A stretch of 64,000 bases of DNA from DASPNH01 sp035626675 (GTDB lineage: Bacteria; Desulfobacterota; Binatia; UBA1149; CAITLU01): NCBI GenBank assembly GCA_035626675.1, contig DASPNH010000141.1:1-64000 (forward strand), given 5' to 3'. This document shows, one piece after another, positions 49,996 through 58,156 of the stretch (position 1 is its first letter; every line of letters begins with the position of its first letter). The notes below the pieces were generated by a model. The model saw only the letters and a program-made list of their open reading frames with translations, did no database searches and was not told the origin of the DNA. The position numbers and the translations under genes are program-made.

Positions 49996-52098
49996 ATGAA
50001 TTCCAAGTTCAACTTCGCCGTGTCTTCGCTGCTGGGGCTCTTCCTCTTATATGCGCCGATCGCGGGCGCCGTTTTAGAGGGTGGCGCCGCCGCCGCGCCA
50101 GCTGACGGCGGCGCTACCGCCGCCGCCGACAAGAGCTCCGCTGCCGCGGGCAACGGTGCCGATGCCGCCGGGCCAGCGGCGGCCGCCGCCGACAGCGCGC
50201 ACGACGCCGACGACACCGACGCCGCCCGGCGCACGGTCCTGATGATCGACTACATCGGCATCGACTACGCGGGCGCCGTCGAGGACGGGAAGATCATCAG
50301 CGATCTCGAATACGGCGAGATGACGACCTTCGGCGGTCAACTCGCGCCCCGCTTGGCCGAGCTCGGCGTCGCTGCCGGCGATCCAATGACGGCGTCGGCC
50401 GCCGAGCTTCGCCGCGCCATCGAAGACAAGGCTTCTCCCGAGCGTGTGGCACAAATGGCAGCGGGCCTCAGCCGCAGCGTACGCGATCGCTTCGGAGTGA
50501 CGACGATTCCGCCGCGCCTGCCCTCGCTCGAGAATGGCCGTCAGCTCTTCGCGCAGGCCTGCACTGCGTGCCACGGCGCCGAGGGGCGCGGCGATGGCCG
50601 TTTCGCGGCCACGCTCGATCCTGCGCCGGCCGACCTGACCGACCGCAAGCGCATTCTGACGCTTCGGCCGGCCACGATCTACAGCACGATCACCTACGGC
50701 ATTCCCGACACGGCGATGGCCTCGCACGCCGACACCTACGACGACGCGCAGCGCTTCGACCTGGCGCTGTACGTCGGCTCGCTGGCGTTCACGAAGCAGG
50801 AAGTCGAGCGCGGGCTCGCTTTGATCACGCAGGATCCGTCGGTGCTGACGCAGCGCGTGCGCGGACTCGGTGCTCTCATCGAGCAGTCGGCCAACGACCT
50901 GTCGGGCGGCACGGCCGACGGCACCGCCATCGTTGCGTATGCGCGCACGCACCCCGAAGCCCTGCGCACGGGGTCGAGCAGCCTTGCGCTGTCCCGCCAG
51001 CGCCTGAGCGAATCGTGGCAGGCGGCAGGCAGGGGCAACACGAGCCTTGCGCAGGAGCTGGCCGTATCGGCCTATCTCGACGGCTTCGAACCGGTCGAGC
51101 CCGCGCTGAGCGCAGTCGACGATGCGCTTCGCATCCGCGTCGAGCAGGCATTCCTCGATTATTCGCAGGCTCTGGCCAAAGGCGCTTCCGCCGAGCGCAG
51201 GCAGGTCGCGTACGATGCGATCACCGCCGCGCTGACCGATACCGATCAGGCGCTCAGCGATGACCTGGGCTCGGGTGCCGCGTTCGCCGGCGCATTCACG
51301 ATCATGGCGCGCGAGGGCTTCGAGGCCGTCCTGCTGGTGCTGGCGCTGTGCTCGCTGCTGATCCGCGCAGGACGGCGAGAGGCGCTGATCTACGTGCACG
51401 CCGGATGGGTCACCGCTGTGCTGGCGGGCGTGGCGACGTGGCTGCTCGCCACCACGCTGATCGAGATCAGTGGCGCCGAGCGCGAGATCATCGAAGGCGT
51501 GGCCGCGCTCGGCGCATCGGCGATCCTGTTCTACGTAAGCTACTGGCTCATCGCCAGGTCCTCGGCCAATCGCTGGCAGGCTTTCCTGCGCCAGCGCATT
51601 CACACCGCGCTCTCGCGCGGCAACTTGTGGACGCTGACGCTGATCTCGTTCGTGGCGGTATACCGCGAGGCTTTCGAGACGATTCTTTTCTATCAGGCGC
51701 TATGGAGCCAGGCGGGCGAGGGTGCGGGCATGGCGATCCTGGCCGGCACTGGCGCCGGGCTCGGCGTGCTCCTGCTCTTCAGCGTCGGCGGCATGCGCTA
51801 CGGCCTGAAGCTTCCGATGGGGCAGTTCTTCGCGGTCAGCTCGGTGCTGCTCTATGCGCTGTCCATCGTGCTGATGGGAAAGGGCGTCGCGGCACTGCAG
51901 GAGGCTGGCTACATCAGCGTGACGCCTGTGCAGATGGTGCGTATCGACTGGCTCGGCCTGCATCCCACCCTCGAGAGCACTCTCGCGCAGGGTGTTCTGC
52001 TGGCGGCAGCCCTCGTTGCCGCAGTGGTGCTACGGATGCGCGCCCGCGATGGCCAGACGGCTACTGCTTCACCCGCCGTCGGCGAGAGCGAGGTTTAA
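49996..52098 (+). CDS. Cytochrome c-FTR1 fusion: high-affinity iron permease
   Basis: The frame encodes 700 residues from ATG 49996. A signal peptide is followed by an Ala/Asp-rich region and then a cytochrome c domain with one heme site, CTACH (about 190, in FAQACTACHGAEGRGDG). The C-terminal 270 residues are a seven-helix FTR1-type iron permease with both REXXE motifs: MAREGFEAVL and VYREAFETI. The fusion couples iron transport to redox, as in several bacterial FTR1 proteins. A helical linker (about 250-420) joins the domains. The gene stands alone between divergent and convergent neighbours. Confidence 0.92.
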   Translation: MNSKFNFAVSSLLGLFLLYAPIAGAVLEGGAAAAPADGGATAAADKSSAAAGNGADAAGPAAAAADSAHDADDTDAARRTVLMIDYIGIDYAGAVEDGKIISDLEYGEMTTFGGQLAPRLAELGVAAGDPMTASAAELRRAIEDKASPERVAQMAAGLSRSVRDRFGVTTIPPRLPSLENGRQLFAQACTACHGAEGRGDGRFAATLDPAPADLTDRKRILTLRPATIYSTITYGIPDTAMASHADTYDDAQRFDLALYVGSLAFTKQEVERGLALITQDPSVLTQRVRGLGALIEQSANDLSGGTADGTAIVAYARTHPEALRTGSSSLALSRQRLSESWQAAGRGNTSLAQELAVSAYLDGFEPVEPALSAVDDALRIRVEQAFLDYSQALAKGASAERRQVAYDAITAALTDTDQALSDDLGSGAAFAGAFTIMAREGFEAVLLVLALCSLLIRAGRREALIYVHAGWVTAVLAGVATWLLATTLIEISGAEREIIEGVAALGASAILFYVSYWLIARSSANRWQAFLRQRIHTALSRGNLWTLTLISFVAVYREAFETILFYQALWSQAGEGAGMAILAGTGAGLGVLLLFSVGGMRYGLKLPMGQFFAVSSVLLYALSIVLMGKGVAALQEAGYISVTPVQMVRIDWLGLHPTLESTLAQGVLLAAALVAAVVLRMRARDGQTATASPAVGESEV

Positions 52099-52113
52099 GG
52101 GGACTGTCCCCTT
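52097..52113. repeat. Palindrome AAGGGGACTGTCCCCTT
   Basis: A 17-bp perfect odd palindrome overlaps the TAA of the FTR1 gene by two bases and sits between convergent genes. The GGGGACTGTCCCC core resembles intergenic motifs I recall as frequent in other genomes. No U-tract follows. Confidence 0.5.
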
Positions 52114-52171
52114 GAACGCGTGGAGGTCGGGCACGATGATGCGTCGCCGGATCATCGTGCCTGTTCATTCC

Positions 52172-54643
52172 TCACCTGCATGTCAGGTGCGTGTCCGAGG
52201 CCTGGCAGTCGCTGGCAGTGTCGCTGCGCACGACTGCGCTGTCGTGCACCAGCGTCACCGTGGCGGGACCTTCGAAGGGGCCGGTGATGGCCTGACCTCG
52301 CAGCGAAATCTTGAAGCGCAGCACCTCGCCCTTGGGCTTGAAGCTGGCACGGTAGTCCTGCTCGCCGATCTCGTCGCGGCAGGTGATCTTGCCGTTGGAC
52401 TTGGTCGTGCAGCTCTCGAACGTGTGCGAGACGTCCATGGCGAGGGCGTCCTCGACGCGCACGGTGAACGGCGGCGGCGAGCTGAACGTCGGCGGCACCG
52501 GCATCTCGCCCTTGACGTCGGCGCGTCCGTCGGCCGAGCCAGCGCTCTTTTCGGCGCGCGCCTTTGCACTGGTCACGGTCATGCCGAAGCTCGGCAGCGT
52601 GGTCGTCGTGGTGGTGGTCGTGGTCGTGTCCTCGGTAGTCGTGGTCGTGTCGTCCGTCGTCGTGGTCGTGTCCTGCGTGGTCGTCGTCGGCCCCGCGGTC
52701 GTCGTGGTCACCGGGCCGCCCATGCACGTCTCGTCGACGCCGACGGTGACGCCGGCGGCAAGCTCGTATCCCGGCGGCAGCACCTTCGGCGACGGCTCGT
52801 GCACGAGCGTGCCGTCGGGCGACTCGAGGACCGGCAGGCGCAGGCGCAGGTTCGTGATGACGACGGGTGCCTGCCCGTTGGTGTTGCGGCCGTAGGGCTG
52901 ATCGGCCGGCAGCAGCTCGAGCTTGATCACGTGACCTTCGGCGAAGTTGTAGGCGCCGGGGTGAAGCTGGAACACCTGGCATGATGCCGCGGTCTGCAGC
53001 GCTTCGGGACGATAGGACCCGCGCGCGACCAGCGTCTGCTGTCCGCTGACCGGATCGACGTCGAGCAGGCGGGCGGCGATCTGCGAGTGCGGGCCGACCG
53101 AGTGAATGTCGGCGACGATGGTGGGCGACCCCATCAGCGTGACACCGCCGGCCGGCATCGCCGCGCTGCGATACGTCGCAGCGCCGGTCTGGTCGGCAGC
53201 ATCGGAAGTCGCGCACGCCCCGCTGCCCGCGATCGGATCGAAGGCCTGACCGACCGGCGCATCGGTCGGAACCGAGGTCGCGATGATCTGCTGCGCGGCG
53301 CTCTCGATGCGAACCTCGCCCGGCGCGAGCTGTTCCCACGTCGCGGCCGTGAACGGACCGGCCGAGGGACCGCCGCAGACCTGCGTGAACGTGTGCACGC
53401 CTTGATACGGCTCGGTGCCGATCCCGCGCACGTAGTAGTCGAACCACGCGTGCAGCTGCGCATTGCGATAGGCGCCCTCGGGGCCCTTGTTCTGCGCGCG
53501 CTGGTGGCCATGGTCGCTGAACATCAGCGAGATCGGCGTGCCCGGATGGTTGGTGCGCGTGCGGTTGTAGAAGCGCAGCGCCTCGTCGACCGGGAAGATG
53601 TCGTCCGTGAAGCCATTGGAGATCAGCATCGGCGCGGGCGCCACCGAGTCGTCGATGTAGTAGCTGGAGTGATGGCGCGTCAGCTCGTCGACGATGTCGA
53701 GGGCGAGTGGGTTGTCGTCGTAGGGCTCGCCGGCGTTGCCGACGGCGTACCAGGTCTGCAGGTCGGCGTCGGGATCGGTTCCGGCGGGCGCGTAGTTGCT
53801 GAGCGCCTGACCGAGCGCGTACAGGCCGGCGACGAACGACTGCTTGAGGACGCCGCCGCGGCCGCGCTTGTCGTAGGGAGCATCGGCGACGTAGTCGAGA
53901 ACGTGACCGTTGGGCTGCAGCGAGTAGGCCATGTCGGTCCAGGGAATGTCGGGCTGCACTGCCGCCATCGACATCGCCTTGCCGCCGTCGCTCACCCACG
54001 GAACCAGATAGCCGTCGAGATTGGGTGAGCCTTCGTGCGCGCCCATCATCTTGCGGTTGCGCAGGGCGCCCAGCGCCATCGAAATGCCGCCGCCGTAGGA
54101 GCCGCCGGTCGCCGCGATCTTCTGCGGATCGATGAGGCCCTCGCCGGATGTCGCGCCGGTGGCGGGCTGATCGGCAAGCGCTTCCCAGGCTTCCTGTGCG
54201 TCGCGCACTTCGTAGCGCGTGTCCATGAGGTGGTTGTAGCCGTTGTCGCAGACCCCAGGCGTCAGGCGCTTGGGATCGAGACCGCCGCACGAGTTGCCCC
54301 AGCCGCGATCGCTCATCGAGAAGACGGCGTAGCCCTTGTCGAGCCACTGCTGGGCCGAGCCGCTGGTCAGCGAGATCTTCGCGCCGCCCCAGCCATGGAA
54401 GATTCCGACGATCGGATAGTTCCCGTCGGGACCTTCGGCCGGAGCGGGCGGGAAGCCGACGTTGACGTCGATGGGCGCGCCGTCAAAGGTCGTGAAGATA
54501 CCGGAGCAGTGGCGCTCGCCGGCATTGCCGCCGGACTGCACGGTGCAGGGGACGCTGCCGCCGAAGACGCTGGCGATCTGCGCCTGAGCGGACGACGGCG
54601 CTGCCAGCGCCATGAGTGCAAGCGAGAGGACGAGCTTGTTCAT
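52172..54643 (-). CDS. Secreted CocE/NonD-type alpha/beta hydrolase with Thr-rich linker
   Basis: The frame encodes 823 residues from ATG 54643, with GGAGGGAGA upstream. A signal peptide (MNKLVLSLALMALAAPSSAQ) leads into an alpha/beta hydrolase: nucleophile Ser in ATGGSYGGGIS, likely acid in SNGFTDDIFP and His in MFSDHGHQR. Beta-rich X-Pro-dipeptidyl-peptidase-like C-terminal sequence follows (about 480-650). A Thr/Asp linker (about 660-710) leads to a 115-residue beta domain with several Cys. The CocE/NonD family includes esterases, beta-lactam acylases and peptidases; the substrate here is unknown. It is probably extracellular. Confidence 0.86.
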   Translation of the reverse strand: MNKLVLSLALMALAAPSSAQAQIASVFGGSVPCTVQSGGNAGERHCSGIFTTFDGAPIDVNVGFPPAPAEGPDGNYPIVGIFHGWGGAKISLTSGSAQQWLDKGYAVFSMSDRGWGNSCGGLDPKRLTPGVCDNGYNHLMDTRYEVRDAQEAWEALADQPATGATSGEGLIDPQKIAATGGSYGGGISMALGALRNRKMMGAHEGSPNLDGYLVPWVSDGGKAMSMAAVQPDIPWTDMAYSLQPNGHVLDYVADAPYDKRGRGGVLKQSFVAGLYALGQALSNYAPAGTDPDADLQTWYAVGNAGEPYDDNPLALDIVDELTRHHSSYYIDDSVAPAPMLISNGFTDDIFPVDEALRFYNRTRTNHPGTPISLMFSDHGHQRAQNKGPEGAYRNAQLHAWFDYYVRGIGTEPYQGVHTFTQVCGGPSAGPFTAATWEQLAPGEVRIESAAQQIIATSVPTDAPVGQAFDPIAGSGACATSDAADQTGAATYRSAAMPAGGVTLMGSPTIVADIHSVGPHSQIAARLLDVDPVSGQQTLVARGSYRPEALQTAASCQVFQLHPGAYNFAEGHVIKLELLPADQPYGRNTNGQAPVVITNLRLRLPVLESPDGTLVHEPSPKVLPPGYELAAGVTVGVDETCMGGPVTTTTAGPTTTTQDTTTTTDDTTTTTEDTTTTTTTTTTLPSFGMTVTSAKARAEKSAGSADGRADVKGEMPVPPTFSSPPPFTVRVEDALAMDVSHTFESCTTKSNGKITCRDEIGEQDYRASFKPKGEVLRFKISLRGQAITGPFEGPATVTLVHDSAVVRSDTASDCQASDTHLTCR

Positions 54644-54904
54644 GATGGTCTCCCTCCGCGCAGCGTGGTCGGACGCCGCAGTCACGCTCTGGTCTGCACC
54701 GGCGTGGTACTGACAGCAATGCAGGTTAGGCGAGGGACGAAAGTCGGCGCGATTTTGTCGCGCCGGGGGGCGTGAAGGCGGCGAGGACACGCGTTCGGTA
54801 CAAGTCGTCGGGGCCGATTCGGCGCGGTGAAGCCGCGGACAGCCTACCCGTCAGGAGGGCCTCGAATCCAGAGCGCAACGTGGAAGAAGGAGGAACCGCG
54901 CCGA

Positions 54905-55615
54905 TCAGTCCTGCAGAGAGAAGGGCGTGAAGTCGGTTTCGCGGTCGAAGTAGTCCTCGTTCTCGGCACGCTTCAGGTAGTTCACGATGACGTAGGTGAT
55001 GGGCGTGTTGACCGCTTCCCAGACCACCTTGATCGCGTAGTTGAAGGCGATCACCTCGAGCATCTTGTCGGGCGTCCACACGCCCCAGAAGGCCAGCGGA
55101 TAGAAGATGACGCTGTCGACGGCCTGGCCCGCCGCCGTCGAGCCGATGGTGCGCATCCACAGGAAACGTCCCTGCGTCAGCACCTTCATCCTGGCCAGCA
55201 CGTAGGAGTTGGCGAAGTCGCCGGCCCAGAACGCCAGGATGGATCCGGCCACGATGCGCCACGTGTTGCCGAAGACGGTCTCCAGCGCGGGCTGGATGAT
55301 GGCGTTGTAGGGCTCGCCCGGATCCACCGGCATGCGGATGACGATCTGGCTCATGAGCGTCGCGAAGATCATCGCTCCGAAGCCGGCCCAGATGACCTTG
55401 CGGGCGCGGGCGTAGCCGTAGACCTCGGTGAGGATGTCACCGAAGATGTAGCTGATCGGAAAGAAGAGATTGCCGGCGCCGAAGGTGAATCCGCCGATGC
55501 TGCAGACCTTGCCGGGACCGATGATGTTCGAGCACAGCAGGACGGTGACGAAACCCGCCATCACCAGGTCGTAGTACTTGTAGCGGCGGGGGGCGGTGGT
55601 GGTGGCCGTCGTCAT
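54905..55615 (-). CDS. yhhQ: Queuosine precursor transporter (YhhQ/VUT family)
   Basis: The frame encodes 236 residues. Six or seven membrane helices are visible with conserved residues of the family: LCSNIIGPGKVCSIGGFTFGAG, FPISYIFGDILTEVYGYARARKVIW, RIVAGSILAFWAGDFANSYV, STAAGQAVDSVIFYPLAFWG and NTPITYVIVNYLKRAE. YhhQ imports 7-cyano-7-deazaguanine for queuosine in tRNA; substrate here is by homology. The gene begins with a Thr-rich cytoplasmic N-terminus. It is on the same strand as the hydrolase downstream, with a 261-base gap. Confidence 0.92.
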   Translation of the reverse strand: MTTATTTAPRRYKYYDLVMAGFVTVLLCSNIIGPGKVCSIGGFTFGAGNLFFPISYIFGDILTEVYGYARARKVIWAGFGAMIFATLMSQIVIRMPVDPGEPYNAIIQPALETVFGNTWRIVAGSILAFWAGDFANSYVLARMKVLTQGRFLWMRTIGSTAAGQAVDSVIFYPLAFWGVWTPDKMLEVIAFNYAIKVVWEAVNTPITYVIVNYLKRAENEDYFDRETDFTPFSLQD

Positions 55616-55705
55616 GATGGTGCGTGGTGATGGCGCCGTGCCGGACCGTTCGATGAAATCCCATGCACGCGGGGAAGAGAAATGTTTTCCGGCGTCTCAC
55701 GCCGG

Positions 55706-56809
55706 CTAGGGTGCCTGCCTTTCTTCCAGCACCAGAACGCTGTTCCTGGTTCCGGCTGCGATGCGCCGCGAACCATGCGACCGCCAGGTTCGAAGATTGC
55801 TGCCAGTCACGGCGATGCTCGCGCTGTCCTCGCTGCGCCACGCCACCGCCGACGACTCCAGGTCCAGCACACCGAGGCGGCTGCCGCACGCGAACACGAC
55901 GGATCGGCGCCGCAGTCTGTGCAGCGCGGCGATGCGCTCGTCGCAGAGACTCCCGAAGTTCTCGGCAATCTGGCCTCGGGCTCTCATGCCCAGCGCCTCG
56001 CCCGCCGATGTTCCAGCGATGATCCTGAACCTGCCCCTGCGGGCGGGAACCAGGGTGAACGAAGCAATGTCGTTGCGTTCCGAAGCGGTAACCTGGCGAG
56101 TAGCGCCGTCGACGACGAACACCCGGTGATTCGACGTGACGACCTCCAGAGCCGGGTCGGCGTCCAGATTGGCAACGCCGATATCCATCGAAGGATAGTC
56201 GAAATACGAAGCGAGCTTGGCCTGCCATTCCAGAACACCGCTGGCAGGATCGATGGCGTACACGCGCGCTTGGCCGTTCTGGACCCCTGCAACCAAAGCT
56301 TCGGCGTTGCCGTCCGCATCGACGTCGGCTGCGGCGACCGCCAGCGGGGTCACGTACGGACCCAGCTCGTGCTCGTGCCGTACGGACCGGTTCTGTCCAT
56401 CGATGACCACCAGGCGCGCCTCAGGGAACTCATCGATTCCGACGCCGACGATCTCGGCGGTGCCGTCTTCGTCGACGTCGGCAATGGCGATGTCGGTCAG
56501 GTGCGGCGCGGCAAGTGACGAGAAAAGATTGATCTGCCAGTTCAGCGCAAGACTGGTCGCGTCGTATGATGCAACCGCGCTGACCCCGTCGCCGGGGTCG
56601 GCCTGGTCGCTGACGTTGATCAGCTCGCGCCGGCCGTTGCCATCGGTATCGCCCACTCCGATCAGGTCCATCGGTGCGAACACCGGCGTGCTCGTCCACT
56701 CCAGTGCTGCGCTGGCGCCGTCGTAGATCTGCAGCACGTAGCCGCCATCCGCCGCTAGCTCGGCGCCGCCGTCGCCGTCACCGTCGAATGCGATCGAGAT
56801 CTCGGGCAC
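55706..56809 (-). CDS. C-terminal fragment of a frameshifted FG-GAP/VCBS-like secreted protein
   Basis: This 367-codon frame has GTG at 56809 as its only start and no signal peptide. It carries many FG-GAP/VCBS-like units with Asp-rich loops (AFDGDGDGGAEL, GVGDTDGNGRREL, AIADVDEDGTAEIVG, AAADVDADGNAEAL), typical of seven-bladed propeller or integrin-like repeats. Its beginning continues directly from the upstream fragment once two single-base losses are undone. It is therefore not an independent gene. A 7-bp hairpin (55689-55705) lies just beyond its stop. Confidence 0.75.
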   Translation of the reverse strand: MPEISIAFDGDGDGGAELAADGGYVLQIYDGASAALEWTSTPVFAPMDLIGVGDTDGNGRRELINVSDQADPGDGVSAVASYDATSLALNWQINLFSSLAAPHLTDIAIADVDEDGTAEIVGVGIDEFPEARLVVIDGQNRSVRHEHELGPYVTPLAVAAADVDADGNAEALVAGVQNGQARVYAIDPASGVLEWQAKLASYFDYPSMDIGVANLDADPALEVVTSNHRVFVVDGATRQVTASERNDIASFTLVPARRGRFRIIAGTSAGEALGMRARGQIAENFGSLCDERIAALHRLRRRSVVFACGSRLGVLDLESSAVAWRSEDSASIAVTGSNLRTWRSHGSRRIAAGTRNSVLVLEERQAP

Positions 56810-57749
56810 GGCGAGAAAGTCGAGCCCGGCACCGCCCTGCGGTCGACGACGTGGATGCCGTCATCCCAGTCGCTGAACAGGAGAAGCTCGGGCCCCGCGT
56901 CCGCGCGACGTCGCGGACGGTGAACGAGAGGATCTGCTTTCCGGTGTGGCGCACCCATTGCGTCGTTTCGGTCTGCGCATCGAAGGCGCGCAGCCCTCCG
57001 CCCTTGGTTGCGAGGATCTCGGCGATGCCGTCGTCGTCGACGTCGAGCAGCTCGATGTCGACTCCGAATCCGTTGTTCGAGTAGTCCCATTCCAGCGTCG
57101 TGCCGGTCCCGGCCTGCTCGACGACGTGACCGCTCGAGTAGACGAGCTCGACGGCATCGTCGGCGTCCACATTGCCGATGCGCAGCAGCGGCGCGCCAAA
57201 GGGGAGCCGTGCGGTCTCCTCCAACGTCTCGGCATCGTAGAGAACCGTGACCGCTTCGGTGACGATGACGATGTCGGGCGCGCCATCGTTGTCGGCGTCA
57301 GCGACGGCAGTGGCCAGGATCGGCTGGTTGGTTGCCGGGAGCAGTCCGATGCGCGCCAGGGTCAGGGCGTCGATCACTTCCACCTCTCCGGAGCTGAGGC
57401 CGACCAGTACCAACCAGCCCGATTGGCCGGCCTGCACCAGGTTCACCGAGGTCACCGGTGGCAGGTAAGGCGGGCTCTGCCAGCGAAGCTGATAGAGGGA
57501 GCGCTTGCCATCGAATTCCAGCAGCGACCAGTGATTGGCGGTAGGCGGGTGCTGCGAGTCGCCGGAGCCGAAGACGATCTCGTCGCGCCCATCACCGTCG
57601 ATGTCGCCCGCAGCGATGCCAGTGGCGCCGTGGCAGCAGCCCGTGTCTCTCAGCGCGCCGACAGCTTCGTAGGTGGCAAGGGCGTAGGCCGGCTCGTGCA
57701 GTGCCGCCGAACACAGGGCGATGAGGGAATGGCGGAGCAGCCGGCGCAT
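56778..57749 (-). CDS. N-terminal fragment of the same frameshifted FG-GAP/VCBS-like protein
   Basis: This fragment starts at ATG 57749 with a signal peptide (MRRLLRHSLIALCSAALHEP). The first FG-GAP-like units (AAGDIDGDGRDEIVFG, VADADNDGAPDIVIV, LDVDDDGIAEIL) continue until about residue 280. Then the frame turns into Arg/Ser-rich sequence. In another frame the natural continuation GPELLLFSDWDDGIHVVDRR appears, and in the third frame GGAGLDFLAVPEIS. Losses near 56906 and 56852 explain this. Undoing both would give one secreted protein of about 680 residues. Confidence 0.78.
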   Translation of the reverse strand: MRRLLRHSLIALCSAALHEPAYALATYEAVGALRDTGCCHGATGIAAGDIDGDGRDEIVFGSGDSQHPPTANHWSLLEFDGKRSLYQLRWQSPPYLPPVTSVNLVQAGQSGWLVLVGLSSGEVEVIDALTLARIGLLPATNQPILATAVADADNDGAPDIVIVTEAVTVLYDAETLEETARLPFGAPLLRIGNVDADDAVELVYSSGHVVEQAGTGTTLEWDYSNNGFGVDIELLDVDDDGIAEILATKGGGLRAFDAQTETTQWVRHTGKQILSFTVRDVARTRGPSFSCSATGMTASTSSTAGRCRARLSRRARDLDRIRR

Positions 57750-57911
57750 TCGCGGGACAATGCCGGCAGTGTCGACCTGCGTCCAGCTGCGCCGCCTCCA
57801 GTGGTCAACTTTTCATGCGACGTGAATCGGGGCACGGCCCGGGACGTCTCTATCCTTGCTCACCGCGGACCACTGCGGCGAAAAGTTGATAGCGAAACAG
57901 GAGGCAAGTGC

Positions 57912-58031
57912 ATGACCGACGACAAACAGAAGAATCCTGAGAGCGGTTTGGTACGCGGCGGGCTCCTTTGGCTCATCGGTATCCCGCTACCGATCATCTT
58001 CCTGCTCTGGTTGTTCGGCTTTAACATGTAG
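57912..58031 (+). CDS. Small membrane protein, 39 aa
   Basis: The frame encodes 39 residues from ATG 57912, after a clear AGGAGG (about 57900-57905). After a charged N-terminus (MTDDKQKNPESGLVRGG) a single helix of about 20 residues (LLWLIGIPLPIIFLLWLFGF) spans the membrane. It ends with NM and a TAG. Its codon use and ribosome site support expression. It is divergent from the FG-GAP-like gene. Function unknown; small membrane proteins of this layout often regulate larger membrane partners. Confidence 0.72.
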   Translation: MTDDKQKNPESGLVRGGLLWLIGIPLPIIFLLWLFGFNM

Positions 58032-58156
58032 GTCTTGCGCGAGAGCTCGGCGCGCCGCTCTCGATGCGGCCGCCGGGCCTCCCGCGCCTCGGCGCGGGCT
58101 GCCTTGCGCGCGCCGGCAGTTTTGCGGCGCGAGAGGCGTTGCGGTGCTGAGCCAGC

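Noticed and set aside
55689..55705. CCGGCGT/ACGCCGG hairpin after the FG-GAP-like gene as an intrinsic terminator
   Set aside because: The stem is perfect, but the bases following it on the minus strand are A-rich, not U-rich.
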